A stretch of 64,000 bases of DNA, from assembly GCF_043497005.1 (NCBI RefSeq), contig NZ_JBIEKE010000002.1, positions 558,001 to 622,000 on the forward strand. The letters are read 5' to 3'. The DNA comes from Halobacillus_A sp043497005. GTDB taxonomy: Bacteria > Bacillota > Bacilli > Bacillales > Halobacillaceae. Shown here piece by piece: positions 34,616-42,709 of the stretch (positions within the stretch are counted from its first letter, which is position 1; each line of letters starts with the position of its first letter). A model generated the notes under the pieces. That model had not been told where the DNA came from and did no database searches. It saw only the letters and a list, made by a program, of their open reading frames with translations. The position numbers and the translations under genes are program-made.

Positions 34616-35173
34616 ATGATACAATATAATGTCGAACAAGCATTAGAAAAATTGAAACAATATAAAATAACAAAGAACAAAGAAAGCCTACGTCGTTGGC
34701 TGCGAAACGGGACGCTAAAAGGCATCCCACCGACCTCTAGAAAAAAAGGATGGAAAATTAATGAATCAGATTTATGGGGGTTTATTAAAGATCGCGTACC
34801 AGAGACATCTTTAATAAAAAATAACACAACAAATGTTGTGAAAAATGAAGATTATCGAGAATTCGTACGATCTGAAATGTGGTGGGAACTTGTACGCAAG
34901 AACTTATTCGAAGGTGCAATAGAAGTGAAAAAGAAAGATATTCAAATATGTTGTGAACAATTGAACTGCACGAAAGATTTTGAGGAATATCTATGGGGCC
35001 TTATTAATGAACACACTTGGCAGGCTACACCACGAATTTTTTATTTACATGATGCTTTTCTATTCCGCAGTCATCGCATTAAAATGAATACGGATTATAT
35101 AGAGATTAAAGAACAAGTTTTATTTTCTCTGATAAACGATGTTTTAAGTGATAAGATTGACTCTTTTCGTTAA
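34616..35173 (+). CDS. Helix-turn-helix protein of unknown family, 185 aa
   Basis: I do not recognise this gene. Its first 60 residues look like a DNA-binding helix-turn-helix of MerR/excisionase type (KNKESLRRWLRNGTLKGIPP, then GWKINESDLWGFIKDR). The rest is rich in aromatic residues and cysteine (SEMWWELVRKNLFEGAIEV; DIQICCEQLNC; HTWQATPRIFYLHDAF) and could be an effector or oligomerisation domain. TAAGGAG precedes the ATG. The gene is AT-rich and isolated between lexA and glnA, a spot of strain-specific insertion in B. subtilis. An operator-like repeat overlaps its promoter, and a second palindrome lies inside the gene, suggesting autoregulation. Confidence 0.7.
   Translation: MIQYNVEQALEKLKQYKITKNKESLRRWLRNGTLKGIPPTSRKKGWKINESDLWGFIKDRVPETSLIKNNTTNVVKNEDYREFVRSEMWWELVRKNLFEGAIEVKKKDIQICCEQLNCTKDFEEYLWGLINEHTWQATPRIFYLHDAFLFRSHRIKMNTDYIEIKEQVLFSLINDVLSDKIDSFR
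34825..34840. promoter_or_regulatory. Palindrome inside the HTH gene
   Basis: CACAACA-AA-TGTTGTG is a palindrome with 7-bp arms, about 210 bases into the HTH coding region. Its core resembles the upstream operator arms (ACAACAATTGTT), so it could be an auxiliary or roadblock operator. Confidence 0.35.
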
Positions 35174-35374
35174 TGTATAATTTAGCACAGCGCGCATAAA
35201 CCTTTCCGTTGTCCCGCGTAGGGAAAAGACTAATATGTTGATTTTGTTGAGCCATTTCCTCATATGAACATTCTTTTAAAAGCCACCACAAAAAATCACT
35301 TTCAATTTTTCTTCACGTTTCATATATTTGTGAGTGCAGATTAAGTTATTCCAAAGTACGTCTTGCTTGTACAT
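35106..35374 (-). pseudogene. Small frameshifted gene of unknown family
   Basis: From ATG at 35372-35374 the minus strand reads MYKQDVLWNNLICTHKYMKR; then the sensible continuation (ESDFLWWLLKECSYEEMAQQ, FPTRDNGKVYARC) is in a different frame. Joined, they would give a protein of about 85 aa with protein-like composition. The tail runs antiparallel into the 3' end of the HTH gene, and the ribosome site GAGG lies within the glnA terminator stem. It may be a decayed accessory gene or chance. Confidence 0.3.
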
Positions 35375-35410
35375 AAAAAACCTCTTAACGCATTAAACGT
35401 TAAGAGGTTT
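35374..35410 (-). terminator. Terminator of glnA
   Basis: AAACCTCTTAACG (35378-35390) pairs with CGTTAAGAGGTTT (35398-35410), and the minus strand continues TTTTTTATG. It ends the glnR-glnA operon. Confidence 0.9.
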
Positions 35411-35415
35411 CATTA

Positions 35416-36747
35416 TTAATAAGTTTGTAAATACTGTTCTCTTTCCCATGGGTGTACTTGCGTACGGAACATGTCCCATTCAATTTCTTTCGCTTCAATA
35501 AAGTGCTCAAATAAGTGCTCACCTAGAGCTTTCATCATGATTTCATCTTTTTGAAGCTCTTCTAATGCATCATACAATGTAGCAGGAAGATCCTGTACAC
35601 CATGTGCTTCGCGTTCTTTTTTGTTCATAACATAGATGTTACGATCGACAGGAGATGGAGCTTCCAGTTTGTTTTCTACACCATCAAGACCTGCAGCAAG
35701 CAATACAGACATTGCCATATACGGGTTTGCTGCCGGATCCACGCTACGTACTTCTATACGTGTACTTAACCCACGTGAAGTAGGTACTCGTACCAATGGA
35801 CTGCGGTTTTGTCCAGACCAAGCTACGTAACAAGGAGCTTCGTAACCAGGCACAAGACGCTTATAAGAGTTAACTGTTGGATTCGTAACAGCTGTAAAGT
35901 TCGTTGCGTGCTTAATAATACCCGCTGTAAACTGGTAAGCCACTTCGGAAAGCTGCTCTTTTCCACCTTCATCAAAGAAAGCATTGCCGTCCTCGTTAAA
36001 TAGAGACATGTTAGCGTGCATTCCTGAACCGTTTACACCAAACAACGGCTTCGGCATGAAAGTAGCATGAAGACCGTGCTGGCGGGCGATTGTTTTAACA
36101 GCAAGTTTAAACGTCTGAATGTCATCACAGTGTTTAACTGCATCAGAATATTTAAAGTCAATCTCATGTTGACCCGGGGCTACTTCGTGGTGAGAAGCTT
36201 CAATTTCAAAGCCCATTTCTTCTAATTCTAAGACGATGTCACGACGGCAGTTCTCACCTAAATCTGTTGGTGCTAAATCAAAATATCCGCCTTTATCGTT
36301 CAATTCTAACGTCGGCTCATTGTTTTCATCTAGTTTAAATAAGAAGAATTCTGGTTCTGTTCCAATATTAAACGCAGAGAAACCTAACTCTTCCATTTTC
36401 TTAAGGTTACGCTTTAAGTTATAACGAGGGCAGCCTTCAAAAGGAGTTTTATCTGGATTATAAATATCACAAATAAAACGTGCTACCTTCCCTTTTTCAG
36501 ATGACCATGGGAATACAACGAACGTATCAAGGTCAGGTACTAAGTACATATCAGATTCTTCAATACGAACAAATCCTTCGATGGAAGAACCATCAAACAT
36601 CATCATGCCGTCTAAAGCCTTATCTAATTGGCTGAAAGGGATTTCAACATTTTTTATTGTCCCTAACATATCCGTAAATTGAAGGCGGATAAATTTTACA
36701 TTTTCTTCATCAATCTTTTTGTAAATTTCTTCTCTAGTTAAACCCAT
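35416..36747 (-). CDS. glnA: Glutamine synthetase, type I
   Basis: Makes glutamine from glutamate, ammonia and ATP. The 443-aa length fits the GSI-alpha class of Bacilli, which lacks the adenylylation loop and is controlled by feedback inhibition. Recognisable parts are DGSSIEGFVRIEESDMYL, GSGMHANMSLF and the catalytic region GQNRSPLVRVPTSRG. In B. subtilis feedback-inhibited GlnA also binds GlnR and TnrA. It follows glnR by 22 bases with an AGGAGG site, so expression depends on the glnR promoter. Confidence 0.98.
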   Translation of the reverse strand: MGLTREEIYKKIDEENVKFIRLQFTDMLGTIKNVEIPFSQLDKALDGMMMFDGSSIEGFVRIEESDMYLVPDLDTFVVFPWSSEKGKVARFICDIYNPDKTPFEGCPRYNLKRNLKKMEELGFSAFNIGTEPEFFLFKLDENNEPTLELNDKGGYFDLAPTDLGENCRRDIVLELEEMGFEIEASHHEVAPGQHEIDFKYSDAVKHCDDIQTFKLAVKTIARQHGLHATFMPKPLFGVNGSGMHANMSLFNEDGNAFFDEGGKEQLSEVAYQFTAGIIKHATNFTAVTNPTVNSYKRLVPGYEAPCYVAWSGQNRSPLVRVPTSRGLSTRIEVRSVDPAANPYMAMSVLLAAGLDGVENKLEAPSPVDRNIYVMNKKEREAHGVQDLPATLYDALEELQKDEIMMKALGEHLFEHFIEAKEIEWDMFRTQVHPWEREQYLQTY

Positions 36748-36769
36748 CTTACTCCTCCTAGTACGACAA

Positions 36770-37174
36770 TTAGTGGAAGAATCTTGACATTTCTCCCTGT
36801 CTTAAACTCATTTTTCCCTGTCTCCCTGCGGTGAAAAGTTCCTGTTGCAGCATACGACGAAGCTCTTTGTCGGTAAGTTCATTGTGAACCTCTTCGACTT
36901 CTTTTTCATCATACGGTTCATTCTCCGGCTGATGAGTAATTGACAACACTTGTTTTATTCCAGCCATATTTACGCCTTTTTCAATTAAGGATTTGATCTC
37001 AAGTAAACGATCAACATCATTAAACGAGAAAAGCCGGCGGTTGCCGTCAGATCTAGCTGGATTTACAAGCTGATGTTGTTCATAATACCTGATTTGCCGG
37101 GCTGAAAGATCAGTTAGTGATTGTACAATCCCCATCGGGAACAACGGCATAGAACGACGAATTTCGTCACTCAT
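36770..37174 (-). CDS. glnR: Glutamine synthetase repressor GlnR (MerR family)
   Basis: A 134-aa MerR-type repressor of nitrogen genes. The helix-turn-helix covers MGIVQSLTDLSARQIRYYEQ and HQLVNPARSDGNRRLFSFND, and the end (GRQGKMSLRQGEMSRFFH) keeps the GlnR C-terminal tail that interacts with glutamine synthetase. The ATG at 37172-37174 follows GGGGGTGG by 7 bases; six upstream codons are dropped. Two operator sequences flank the promoter. Confidence 0.97.
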   Translation of the reverse strand: MSDEIRRSMPLFPMGIVQSLTDLSARQIRYYEQHQLVNPARSDGNRRLFSFNDVDRLLEIKSLIEKGVNMAGIKQVLSITHQPENEPYDEKEVEEVHNELTDKELRRMLQQELFTAGRQGKMSLRQGEMSRFFH

Positions 37175-37209
37175 CGATGTGCCACCCCCCAAATAGAAAT
37201 TCTACCTTC

Positions 37210-37258
37210 ATTATACGTTAAGGTCATAATATGTCAACATATGTGACGAAAGTTCACA
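37210..37258 (-). promoter_or_regulatory. glnRA promoter with GlnR operators
   Basis: On the minus strand TTGACA (37232-37237) and TATAAT (37210-37215) are perfect, 16 bases apart. TGTGA-N7-TCACA (37242-37258) exactly fits the GlnR/TnrA box TGTNA-N7-TNACA just upstream of the -35. An overlapping TGTCA-N7-TGACG (37232-37248) fits with one mismatch and covers the -35. Confidence 0.85.
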
Positions 37259-37295
37259 TCGAAATTTTCGAAAAATTATGGCAGGGTTCTTAAGC

Positions 37296-38534
37296 TTATC
37301 TGTTCTTTTTTCTAGCTTCCGCATTTTTCAAAGCTTTTACAACAGCAATTTTTACATGTGAATAGGTTAAGCCTCCTTGTACAAATGCCATATAAGGAGG
37401 TCGAATAGGACCATCAGCGGTGAGTTCTAAACTTGCCCCTTGAATGAATGTGCCAGCCGCCATAATAACATCACTCTCATAACCAGGCATAGCACTGGGA
37501 TGAGGCGTCACGTGAGAATTTATAGGAGAGGCAGATTGAATCGATTGGCAAAAAGCGATCATCTGGTCAGCTGTCTCAAAGTTCACAGACTGGATTAAAT
37601 CTGTTCGGTATTCATCATAGGCAGGAGAAGTTTGGAAACCTTTTGTTTCTAGCAGCTTTGAAGTAAATATTGCTCCTTTTAACGCTTCTCCGACTACGTG
37701 CGGGGCTAAAAAGATTCCTTGATACATTTCTTGAAGAGTATTTAAACTGGGACCTGTTTCTTTACCTAAGCCAGGAGCTGTCAATCGATAGCTGCATTGT
37801 TCAATTAAGTCAGACCTCCCGGCGATGTAGCCTCCAATCCTTGCTATTCCTCCACCGGGGTTCTTAATTAAAGAACCGGCCATTAAGTCTGCACCAACCT
37901 CAACAGGTTCTCTCGTTTCAACAAACTCGCCATAGCAGTTGTCCACAAATACTATAAGTTCACGATTCATCGAACGAACGACCTCAATCATACGCTCTAT
38001 CTCAGAGATAGGAAATGAAGGTCGATCAGCATAGCCTTTAGACCGTTGAATCGCAACAACTTTTGTCTTATTATTAATTGCCTTGCGAACCTCATGTTCA
38101 TCCACTTCCCCATTTTCTTTTAGAGGCAATGAGTTATATGTAATCCCAAAATCACGAAGAGAGCCACTATCCTTTTGGTTTGGTTTGCCGATTACTTCCT
38201 CTAATGTATCGTAAGGAGCACCTGTGATATATAACAGCTCGTCTCCAGGACGTAATACTCCAAAGAGGGCCGTTGTAATCGCGTGAGTACCTGAAATTAA
38301 TTGAGGGCGAACAATTGCGTCTTCCGCTTTAAAAATTTCAGCATAGAGCGCTTCAAGTGTGTCTCGCCCAAAGTCGTCATAACCATACCCTGTAGTCGGA
38401 CTAAAGTGCGAATCGGATACTCTTAAATTTTGAAATGCCTGCAAAACCTTTTCCTGATTATTATCTACGATAGTTTGTACATGTTTGTGCTGTGGTTGAA
38501 TGGTTTCTTCAACTTTTTGAACGAGTTCCTCCAT
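37296..38534 (-). CDS. ynbB: PLP-dependent enzyme YnbB (methionine gamma-lyase-like)
   Basis: A 412-aa fold-type I pyridoxal-phosphate protein of the YnbB / 'aluminium resistance' family. Visible are the cofactor region SGTHAITTALFGVLRPGDEL, the aspartate block IVFVDNCYGEFVE and the probable Schiff-base lysine in MAGSLIKNPGGGIA. Annotated as cystathionine beta-lyase or methionine gamma-lyase related, but the reaction is unproven. It lies between hflX (12 bases upstream) and glnR, as in B. subtilis. Confidence 0.92.
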   Translation of the reverse strand: MEELVQKVEETIQPQHKHVQTIVDNNQEKVLQAFQNLRVSDSHFSPTTGYGYDDFGRDTLEALYAEIFKAEDAIVRPQLISGTHAITTALFGVLRPGDELLYITGAPYDTLEEVIGKPNQKDSGSLRDFGITYNSLPLKENGEVDEHEVRKAINNKTKVVAIQRSKGYADRPSFPISEIERMIEVVRSMNRELIVFVDNCYGEFVETREPVEVGADLMAGSLIKNPGGGIARIGGYIAGRSDLIEQCSYRLTAPGLGKETGPSLNTLQEMYQGIFLAPHVVGEALKGAIFTSKLLETKGFQTSPAYDEYRTDLIQSVNFETADQMIAFCQSIQSASPINSHVTPHPSAMPGYESDVIMAAGTFIQGASLELTADGPIRPPYMAFVQGGLTYSHVKIAVVKALKNAEARKKNR

Positions 38535-38546
38535 TATTCCATCTTC

Positions 38547-39782
38547 CTATCTTAATAAACTTGACTTTAAAGGGTGCTCTGGATGAATATATCCTTCAAC
38601 TGCGTACCCTTCCTGGTCTTCCATAAATCGAATCCGGGTCACTATACTGTGGTTTTTAAGCTGCTGTAATTGTTTACCTGAAGAAGCTTCGATAAAAGCG
38701 TGATAATGCTCCCATTCCTCTGTTAGTACGGATTCAATTTTATTCGTAATCCGCTTGATGTCAATGGGATCTTTTACACTTGCTTTGATCGAAGGGTGCA
38801 CAGACGGGATAAACACGTCCGAGATAAGGTCCATCTTATTATAAACCGTAAGCTTAGGTAAATGAGAGGCTTCTAAATCGTCAAGCAGACGATTTACCGT
38901 TTTTTCCTGCTCCACATGGTCTGGGTGTGAAGCATCAACAAGATGCAAGATAAAATCCGCTTCCGTGACTTCCTCTAGTGTGGACCGAAACGCAGCAATC
39001 AATGTGGTAGGAAGATCTTGAATAAAACCTACAGTGTCAGAGAGCAATGCTTGAAAACCTGACGGAAGACTAATCTGTCTTGTGAGCGGATCCAAGGTGG
39101 CAAATAACAAGTTTTCCTCAAAAGAATCACTAGACGTGAGCCGGTTAAAGAAGGTGGACTTGCCGGCGTTTGTATACCCGACGATGGCAATTTGAAATGC
39201 ATAATTCTCATCCCGGCGTTTACGATACTGCTCTCGTTGTTTTACAACCGTTTTTAGTCTTCTTTTTATATCATCAATTCTACGCTGGATGTGGCGTCGA
39301 TCAGTTTCCAGTTTTGTTTCCCCTGGTCCTCTTGTTCCGATTCCACCACCAAGGCGAGAAAGTTCCGTTCCCTGCCCGGAAAGGCGTGGCAGTAAATACT
39401 GCAGCTGAGCGAGTTCCACTTGCAGCTTCCCTTCTTTCGTTCGGGCACGACTTGCAAAAATATCTAAAATGAGCTGACTTCGATCAATTACCCTGCGCTC
39501 TACTCGATCACTTATGTTCCGCAGCTGACCAGGCGAAAGTTCATCATTAAATATAACAATCTCGGCTTCTGTTTCATCCGCCGAGAATTTTATTTCTTCC
39601 AGCTTACCCTCCCCTAAATAAGTAGCGGGGTGGATGTGCTCACGGTTTTGAACTATGACTTCACATACCTCCCCGCCAGCTGTTTCTGTTAAGGATTGTA
39701 ATTCTTCTAACGAAGAATGAAACCGTTCTTCATCTTGTCGTGGGGCTTTTCTTGCAACTAATACTACTTTTTCTTTTTCCAA
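38547..39782 (-). CDS. hflX: GTPase HflX
   Basis: Ribosome-associated GTPase that splits stalled or hibernating 70S ribosomes. The N-terminal HflX domain (FNDELSPGQLRNISDRVERR, RLGGGIGTRGPGETKLETD) is followed by the G domain with G1 GYTNAGKST, G3 DTVGFI and G4 NKMD. The start is taken as TTG at 39780-39782, 8 bases after AAGGTGG; an in-frame GTG four codons earlier overlaps that site. It follows spoVK by 47 bases and is followed by ynbB. Confidence 0.95.
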   Translation of the reverse strand: MEKEKVVLVARKAPRQDEERFHSSLEELQSLTETAGGEVCEVIVQNREHIHPATYLGEGKLEEIKFSADETEAEIVIFNDELSPGQLRNISDRVERRVIDRSQLILDIFASRARTKEGKLQVELAQLQYLLPRLSGQGTELSRLGGGIGTRGPGETKLETDRRHIQRRIDDIKRRLKTVVKQREQYRKRRDENYAFQIAIVGYTNAGKSTFFNRLTSSDSFEENLLFATLDPLTRQISLPSGFQALLSDTVGFIQDLPTTLIAAFRSTLEEVTEADFILHLVDASHPDHVEQEKTVNRLLDDLEASHLPKLTVYNKMDLISDVFIPSVHPSIKASVKDPIDIKRITNKIESVLTEEWEHYHAFIEASSGKQLQQLKNHSIVTRIRFMEDQEGYAVEGYIHPEHPLKSSLLR

Positions 39783-39829
39783 GTTTTCTACCACCTTTTT
39801 TAGCAGATTGGATGCTCTATCTAATACAA

Positions 39830-40750
39830 CTAATCGAAATGGAAGTCAGATGGCTCTAACATCATTAAATCTTTTTTATTCCAGTCTACCCGATTTGCCA
39901 ATCGATAAGCATGTTTTCGAATCGCATCCTCAATAAGATTTCTCACATACCTTGCATTGGCAAAGTTTCGAGGAGGATAATAGCTCACTTCTGCTAAATG
40001 ATCATATAACTTTCTTTCAGCTTGATGGGTTAGTGCGTAGTCTTTCTCTTTTAGCATAACTTTAGCAATGGCAGACAATTCATTAGCGGAATAATCATGA
40101 AAATTCAGCTGGAGTGGAAATCGCGAAGCTAATCCAGGATTCATATTTAGAAAGTCTTCCATTTCAATAGGATAGCCAGCCAATATTATAATAAGCTGGT
40201 CATGGTAATCTTCCATACATTTAACAAGCGTATCAATTGCTTCTTTACCAAAATCCTTCTCTCCGCCTCGAGCTAACGAATAAGCTTCATCTATAAATAA
40301 GATGCCTCCGAGAGATTTTGTTATTAAATCTTTTGTTTTTTGAGCCGTATGACCAATATACTCACCGACTAATTCACCCCTGTCAGCTTCTATTAGATGA
40401 CCACTTTCTAATACGTTCATTTCTTGAAATAACTGGGCTACTTTTCTTGCCACTGTTGTTTTTCCTGTGCCGGGATTCCCTTTAAAGATCATATGCCATA
40501 CTTGATGATTGGTTTTAAGTCCGCTTTCCTTACGTTTCTGTTCGATTAATACTTGAGCATAGATTTCCTTAATTTGATGCTTAAGATCATGTAACCCAAC
40601 GATTGATGAAAAGTAGTTCTCGATAAAACGAAAATAAGGGGGATTAACCTTTTGTATCGAAGGCTGCCCGGCAGCTTCATTTGTTCTATAATCTTGCTTA
40701 AGTACAATATTAATTTTATTTTGACTCCCTAATTTCGCTTGTTGACTCAT
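39830..40750 (-). CDS. spoVK: Stage V sporulation protein K (AAA+ ATPase)
   Basis: A 306-aa single-module CbbX-type AAA+ protein needed for spore maturation in B. subtilis. It has Walker A KGNPGTGKTTVARKVAQL, Walker B GGILFIDEAYSLARGG and sensor-2 region RNFANARYVRNLIEDAI. The ATG at 40748-40750 lies after TAGGAGGG; 21 extra upstream codons have no ribosome site and overlap the hfq terminator. The tandem AAA protein at 19-21 kb is made of the same module twice. Confidence 0.94.
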   Translation of the reverse strand: MSQQAKLGSQNKINIVLKQDYRTNEAAGQPSIQKVNPPYFRFIENYFSSIVGLHDLKHQIKEIYAQVLIEQKRKESGLKTNHQVWHMIFKGNPGTGKTTVARKVAQLFQEMNVLESGHLIEADRGELVGEYIGHTAQKTKDLITKSLGGILFIDEAYSLARGGEKDFGKEAIDTLVKCMEDYHDQLIIILAGYPIEMEDFLNMNPGLASRFPLQLNFHDYSANELSAIAKVMLKEKDYALTHQAERKLYDHLAEVSYYPPRNFANARYVRNLIEDAIRKHAYRLANRVDWNKKDLMMLEPSDFHFD

Positions 40751-40822
40751 GCAGATCCCTCCTAGCTTCCATGTATCATACGCTAGAAAAGAAAATTCGT
40801 GACAAATGCCCATTCACCCATA

Positions 40823-40856
40823 GAAAAACGAGCGCTGGACAAGCGCTCGTTTTTTA
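40823..40856 (-). terminator. Terminator of hfq
   Basis: ACGAGCGCT (40828-40836) pairs with AGCGCTCGT (40842-40850), with A/T runs on both sides. It ends the miaA-hfq unit before spoVK. Confidence 0.85.
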
Positions 40857-40896
40857 GTATATACGATAAACCGATGGTCGTAGCAGCGGTTTGTAT

Positions 40897-41124
40897 TTAT
40901 TGCTCTTTATCGAGGGCAATATTTTTCGCAGGGGCAAACGTGGAAATCGCATGCTTGAAGATAAGCTGCTGTTTACCGTCTGTTTCGAGCATCACGGTGA
41001 AATTATCAAAAGCTTTAATAACACCCCTTAGTTGAAAGCCATTAAGTAGAAAAACGGTAACTTGAACCCGCTCTTTTCTTAATTGATTTAAGTAATTGTC
41101 TTGAATATTTACTGACTGTGCCAT
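40897..41124 (-). CDS. hfq: RNA chaperone Hfq
   Basis: A 75-aa Sm-like protein that forms hexamers binding small RNAs and A-rich mRNA. Sm1 covers VTVFLLNGFQLRGVIKAFDN and Sm2 IFKHAISTFAP with the conserved K-H pair. The tail is short, as usual in Bacilli. GAGGAGG precedes the ATG. It lies 38 bases downstream of miaA, the classical miaA-hfq arrangement. Confidence 0.97.
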   Translation of the reverse strand: MAQSVNIQDNYLNQLRKERVQVTVFLLNGFQLRGVIKAFDNFTVMLETDGKQQLIFKHAISTFAPAKNIALDKEQ

Positions 41125-41162
41125 ACATCTTCCTCCTCTTTTCTATCTATATTATTACCATT

Positions 41163-42098
41163 CTAGGTTTCTTCGAGCATTCCTGCTAAATCCATCAAAA
41201 TTTTTTCATTTTTATCATTTTTTTTCAGTGGATTTACACTATACCATTGGACGTTGAGCTTATTTTTAAAGTAGGTAAACTGCCTTTTTGCATACCGCCT
41301 GGAATTTCGCTTTAAGAGCTCTACAGCACGCTCGTAACTATATTCACCTTTAAAGTATGGAATAAATTCCTTATAACCAATTGCTTTCATTGATTGACAG
41401 TTCTCAAACCCTTGGTCATAAAGGGAGCGGACCTCTTCCTCCAATCCTTGGTCAAGCATTTCATCTACCCTGGTATTTATGCGGTCATATAAAGCGGTTC
41501 TTTCCATTTCAAGACCTATTATATGAGGGATGTAGGGTGAGTTTTGACTCTGGTCGTCGTGATTATGACTCAAAGTTTGTCCAGTGGTTTCATAGACCTC
41601 AAGAGCTCTTATCACTCTTCTTTCGTTATTCGGGTGCACTTTCGCTGCCTGGGCTGGATCAATGGTTTTGAGCCTATTATATAAACTTTCAATCCCTTGC
41701 TCAGCAGCTTCTTGTTCTAATTTTTCTACGATGTCAGGATTTCTTTTTTCACTTGAAAAATTAAAGTCATACAATACAGCCTGTATGTATAATCCTGTTC
41801 CACCAACAATTACAGGAAGACGCTGCCGTGAAGTAATTTCACTAATTAACAAGCTGACTCTTTCTTGAAATTCTGCTACGGAAAAAGATTCATTCGGTTC
41901 TTTAATATTAATCATGTGGTGAGGAATACCTTCTGTCTCTTCTTCCGTAACTTTAGCCGTTCCTATATCCATCGATTTATAGATTTGCATAGAATCCCCA
42001 CTTATCACTTCACCATTAAATTGATGGGCAATCTGTACAGCTAACTCTGATTTTCCAACCGCTGTTGGACCTACAATACTAATCACTTGCGGCTTCAA
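41163..42098 (-). CDS. miaA: tRNA dimethylallyltransferase
   Basis: Adds an isopentenyl group to A37 of tRNAs reading UNN codons; MiaB at 48.5 kb then methylthiolates it. The 311 residues start with the P-loop IVGPTAVGKSELA and include SGDSMQIYKSMDIGTAK and GGTGLYIQAV. The start is TTG at 42096-42098, 8 bases after AAGGAG; an in-frame GTG three codons upstream overlaps that site. It is divergent from the XRE regulator gene and its operator array. Confidence 0.96.
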   Translation of the reverse strand: MKPQVISIVGPTAVGKSELAVQIAHQFNGEVISGDSMQIYKSMDIGTAKVTEEETEGIPHHMINIKEPNESFSVAEFQERVSLLISEITSRQRLPVIVGGTGLYIQAVLYDFNFSSEKRNPDIVEKLEQEAAEQGIESLYNRLKTIDPAQAAKVHPNNERRVIRALEVYETTGQTLSHNHDDQSQNSPYIPHIIGLEMERTALYDRINTRVDEMLDQGLEEEVRSLYDQGFENCQSMKAIGYKEFIPYFKGEYSYERAVELLKRNSRRYAKRQFTYFKNKLNVQWYSVNPLKKNDKNEKILMDLAGMLEET

Positions 42099-42169
42099 AT
42101 TATTCACTCCTTTTTCATTCCAACTCCATTATACATGAATCGCTCTACAATGCTACCTCACGGCTAATA

Positions 42170-42252
42170 CTAACGAATTTCGTTACTACTACTAACGAAA
42201 TTCGTTAGTGTAACTAAAAGAATTCGTTAGTTTATGTATCGACATTCGTTAG
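42170..42252. repeat. Four 17-bp palindromic boxes at 22-bp spacing
   Basis: Boxes occupy 42170-42186, 42192-42208, 42214-42230 and 42236-42252; their centres (42178, 42200, 42222, 42244) are exactly 22 bases apart. Box 2 is the perfect CTAACGAA-A-TTCGTTAG; box 1 is perfect over 15 bases; boxes 3 and 4 keep the right half TTCGTTAG and differ from box 2 at three positions each in the left half. The array lies between miaA and the XRE gene. Confidence 0.85.
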
Positions 42253-42266
42253 TTTTGTGATAATAT
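42239..42266 (+). promoter_or_regulatory. Probable promoter of the XRE gene, overlapped by box 4
   Basis: TCGACA (42239-42244) and TAATAT (42261-42266) are 16 bases apart. Box 4 covers the -35, so a protein bound there would block polymerase. Confidence 0.5.
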
Positions 42267-42287
42267 ATAGAAAAGGAGGAGTATGAA

Positions 42288-42647
42288 GTGGTTAATCAGC
42301 GAATTCGTTCCTTACGTAAGAAACGCCGTCTAACGCAAACGATGTTGGCCGATAAAGTTGGTGTCTCCGCGCAAGTTGTTTCGAATTGGGAGCGTCAGTA
42401 TACCTCCCCTGACTTAGAGGATTTATCCAAAATTGCCCACGCCCTTCATACGACAGCAGACTACTTACTTGGATTAAGTGATGAAATGGAAGATGAGATG
42501 AGGGAAATCAAACAATTTCTTGAAGATAAAGGGTTTGATCGTTCGGTGATTTTCGATAAACAATCTTGGCTAAAGGTTCAACCGGAAGAGATTAACCAGA
42601 TTGAAAATTATTTTAAATTTCTTTTGCAGCAGAATCATCCATCATAA
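42288..42647 (+). CDS. XRE-family helix-turn-helix regulator
   Basis: A 119-aa DNA-binding protein. Residues 5-60 form an XRE helix-turn-helix (IRSLRKKRRLTQTMLADKVG, VSAQVVSNWERQYTSPDLED) ending in the phage-repressor-like HTTADYLLGLSD. The C-terminal part is a short acidic helical region ending in ENYFKFLLQQ. The start is GTG at 42288-42290 with GGAGG at 8 bases. No toxin, phage or transport gene is adjacent. The four palindromes upstream are its probable operators. It converges with mutL at a shared terminator. Confidence 0.88.
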   Translation: MVNQRIRSLRKKRRLTQTMLADKVGVSAQVVSNWERQYTSPDLEDLSKIAHALHTTADYLLGLSDEMEDEMREIKQFLEDKGFDRSVIFDKQSWLKVQPEEINQIENYFKFLLQQNHPS

Positions 42648-42662
42648 TATTATTATGTAAAC

Positions 42663-42699
42663 AAAAAAAGCGCGGCTCATTTTAGAGCCGCGCTTTTTC
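42663..42699. terminator. Bidirectional terminator between the XRE gene and mutL
   Basis: AAAGCGCGGCTC (42667-42678) pairs with GAGCCGCGCTTT (42685-42696), with A-run and T-run on either side. It serves both convergent genes. Confidence 0.9.
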
Positions 42700-42709
42700 G
42701 TTATTTACC

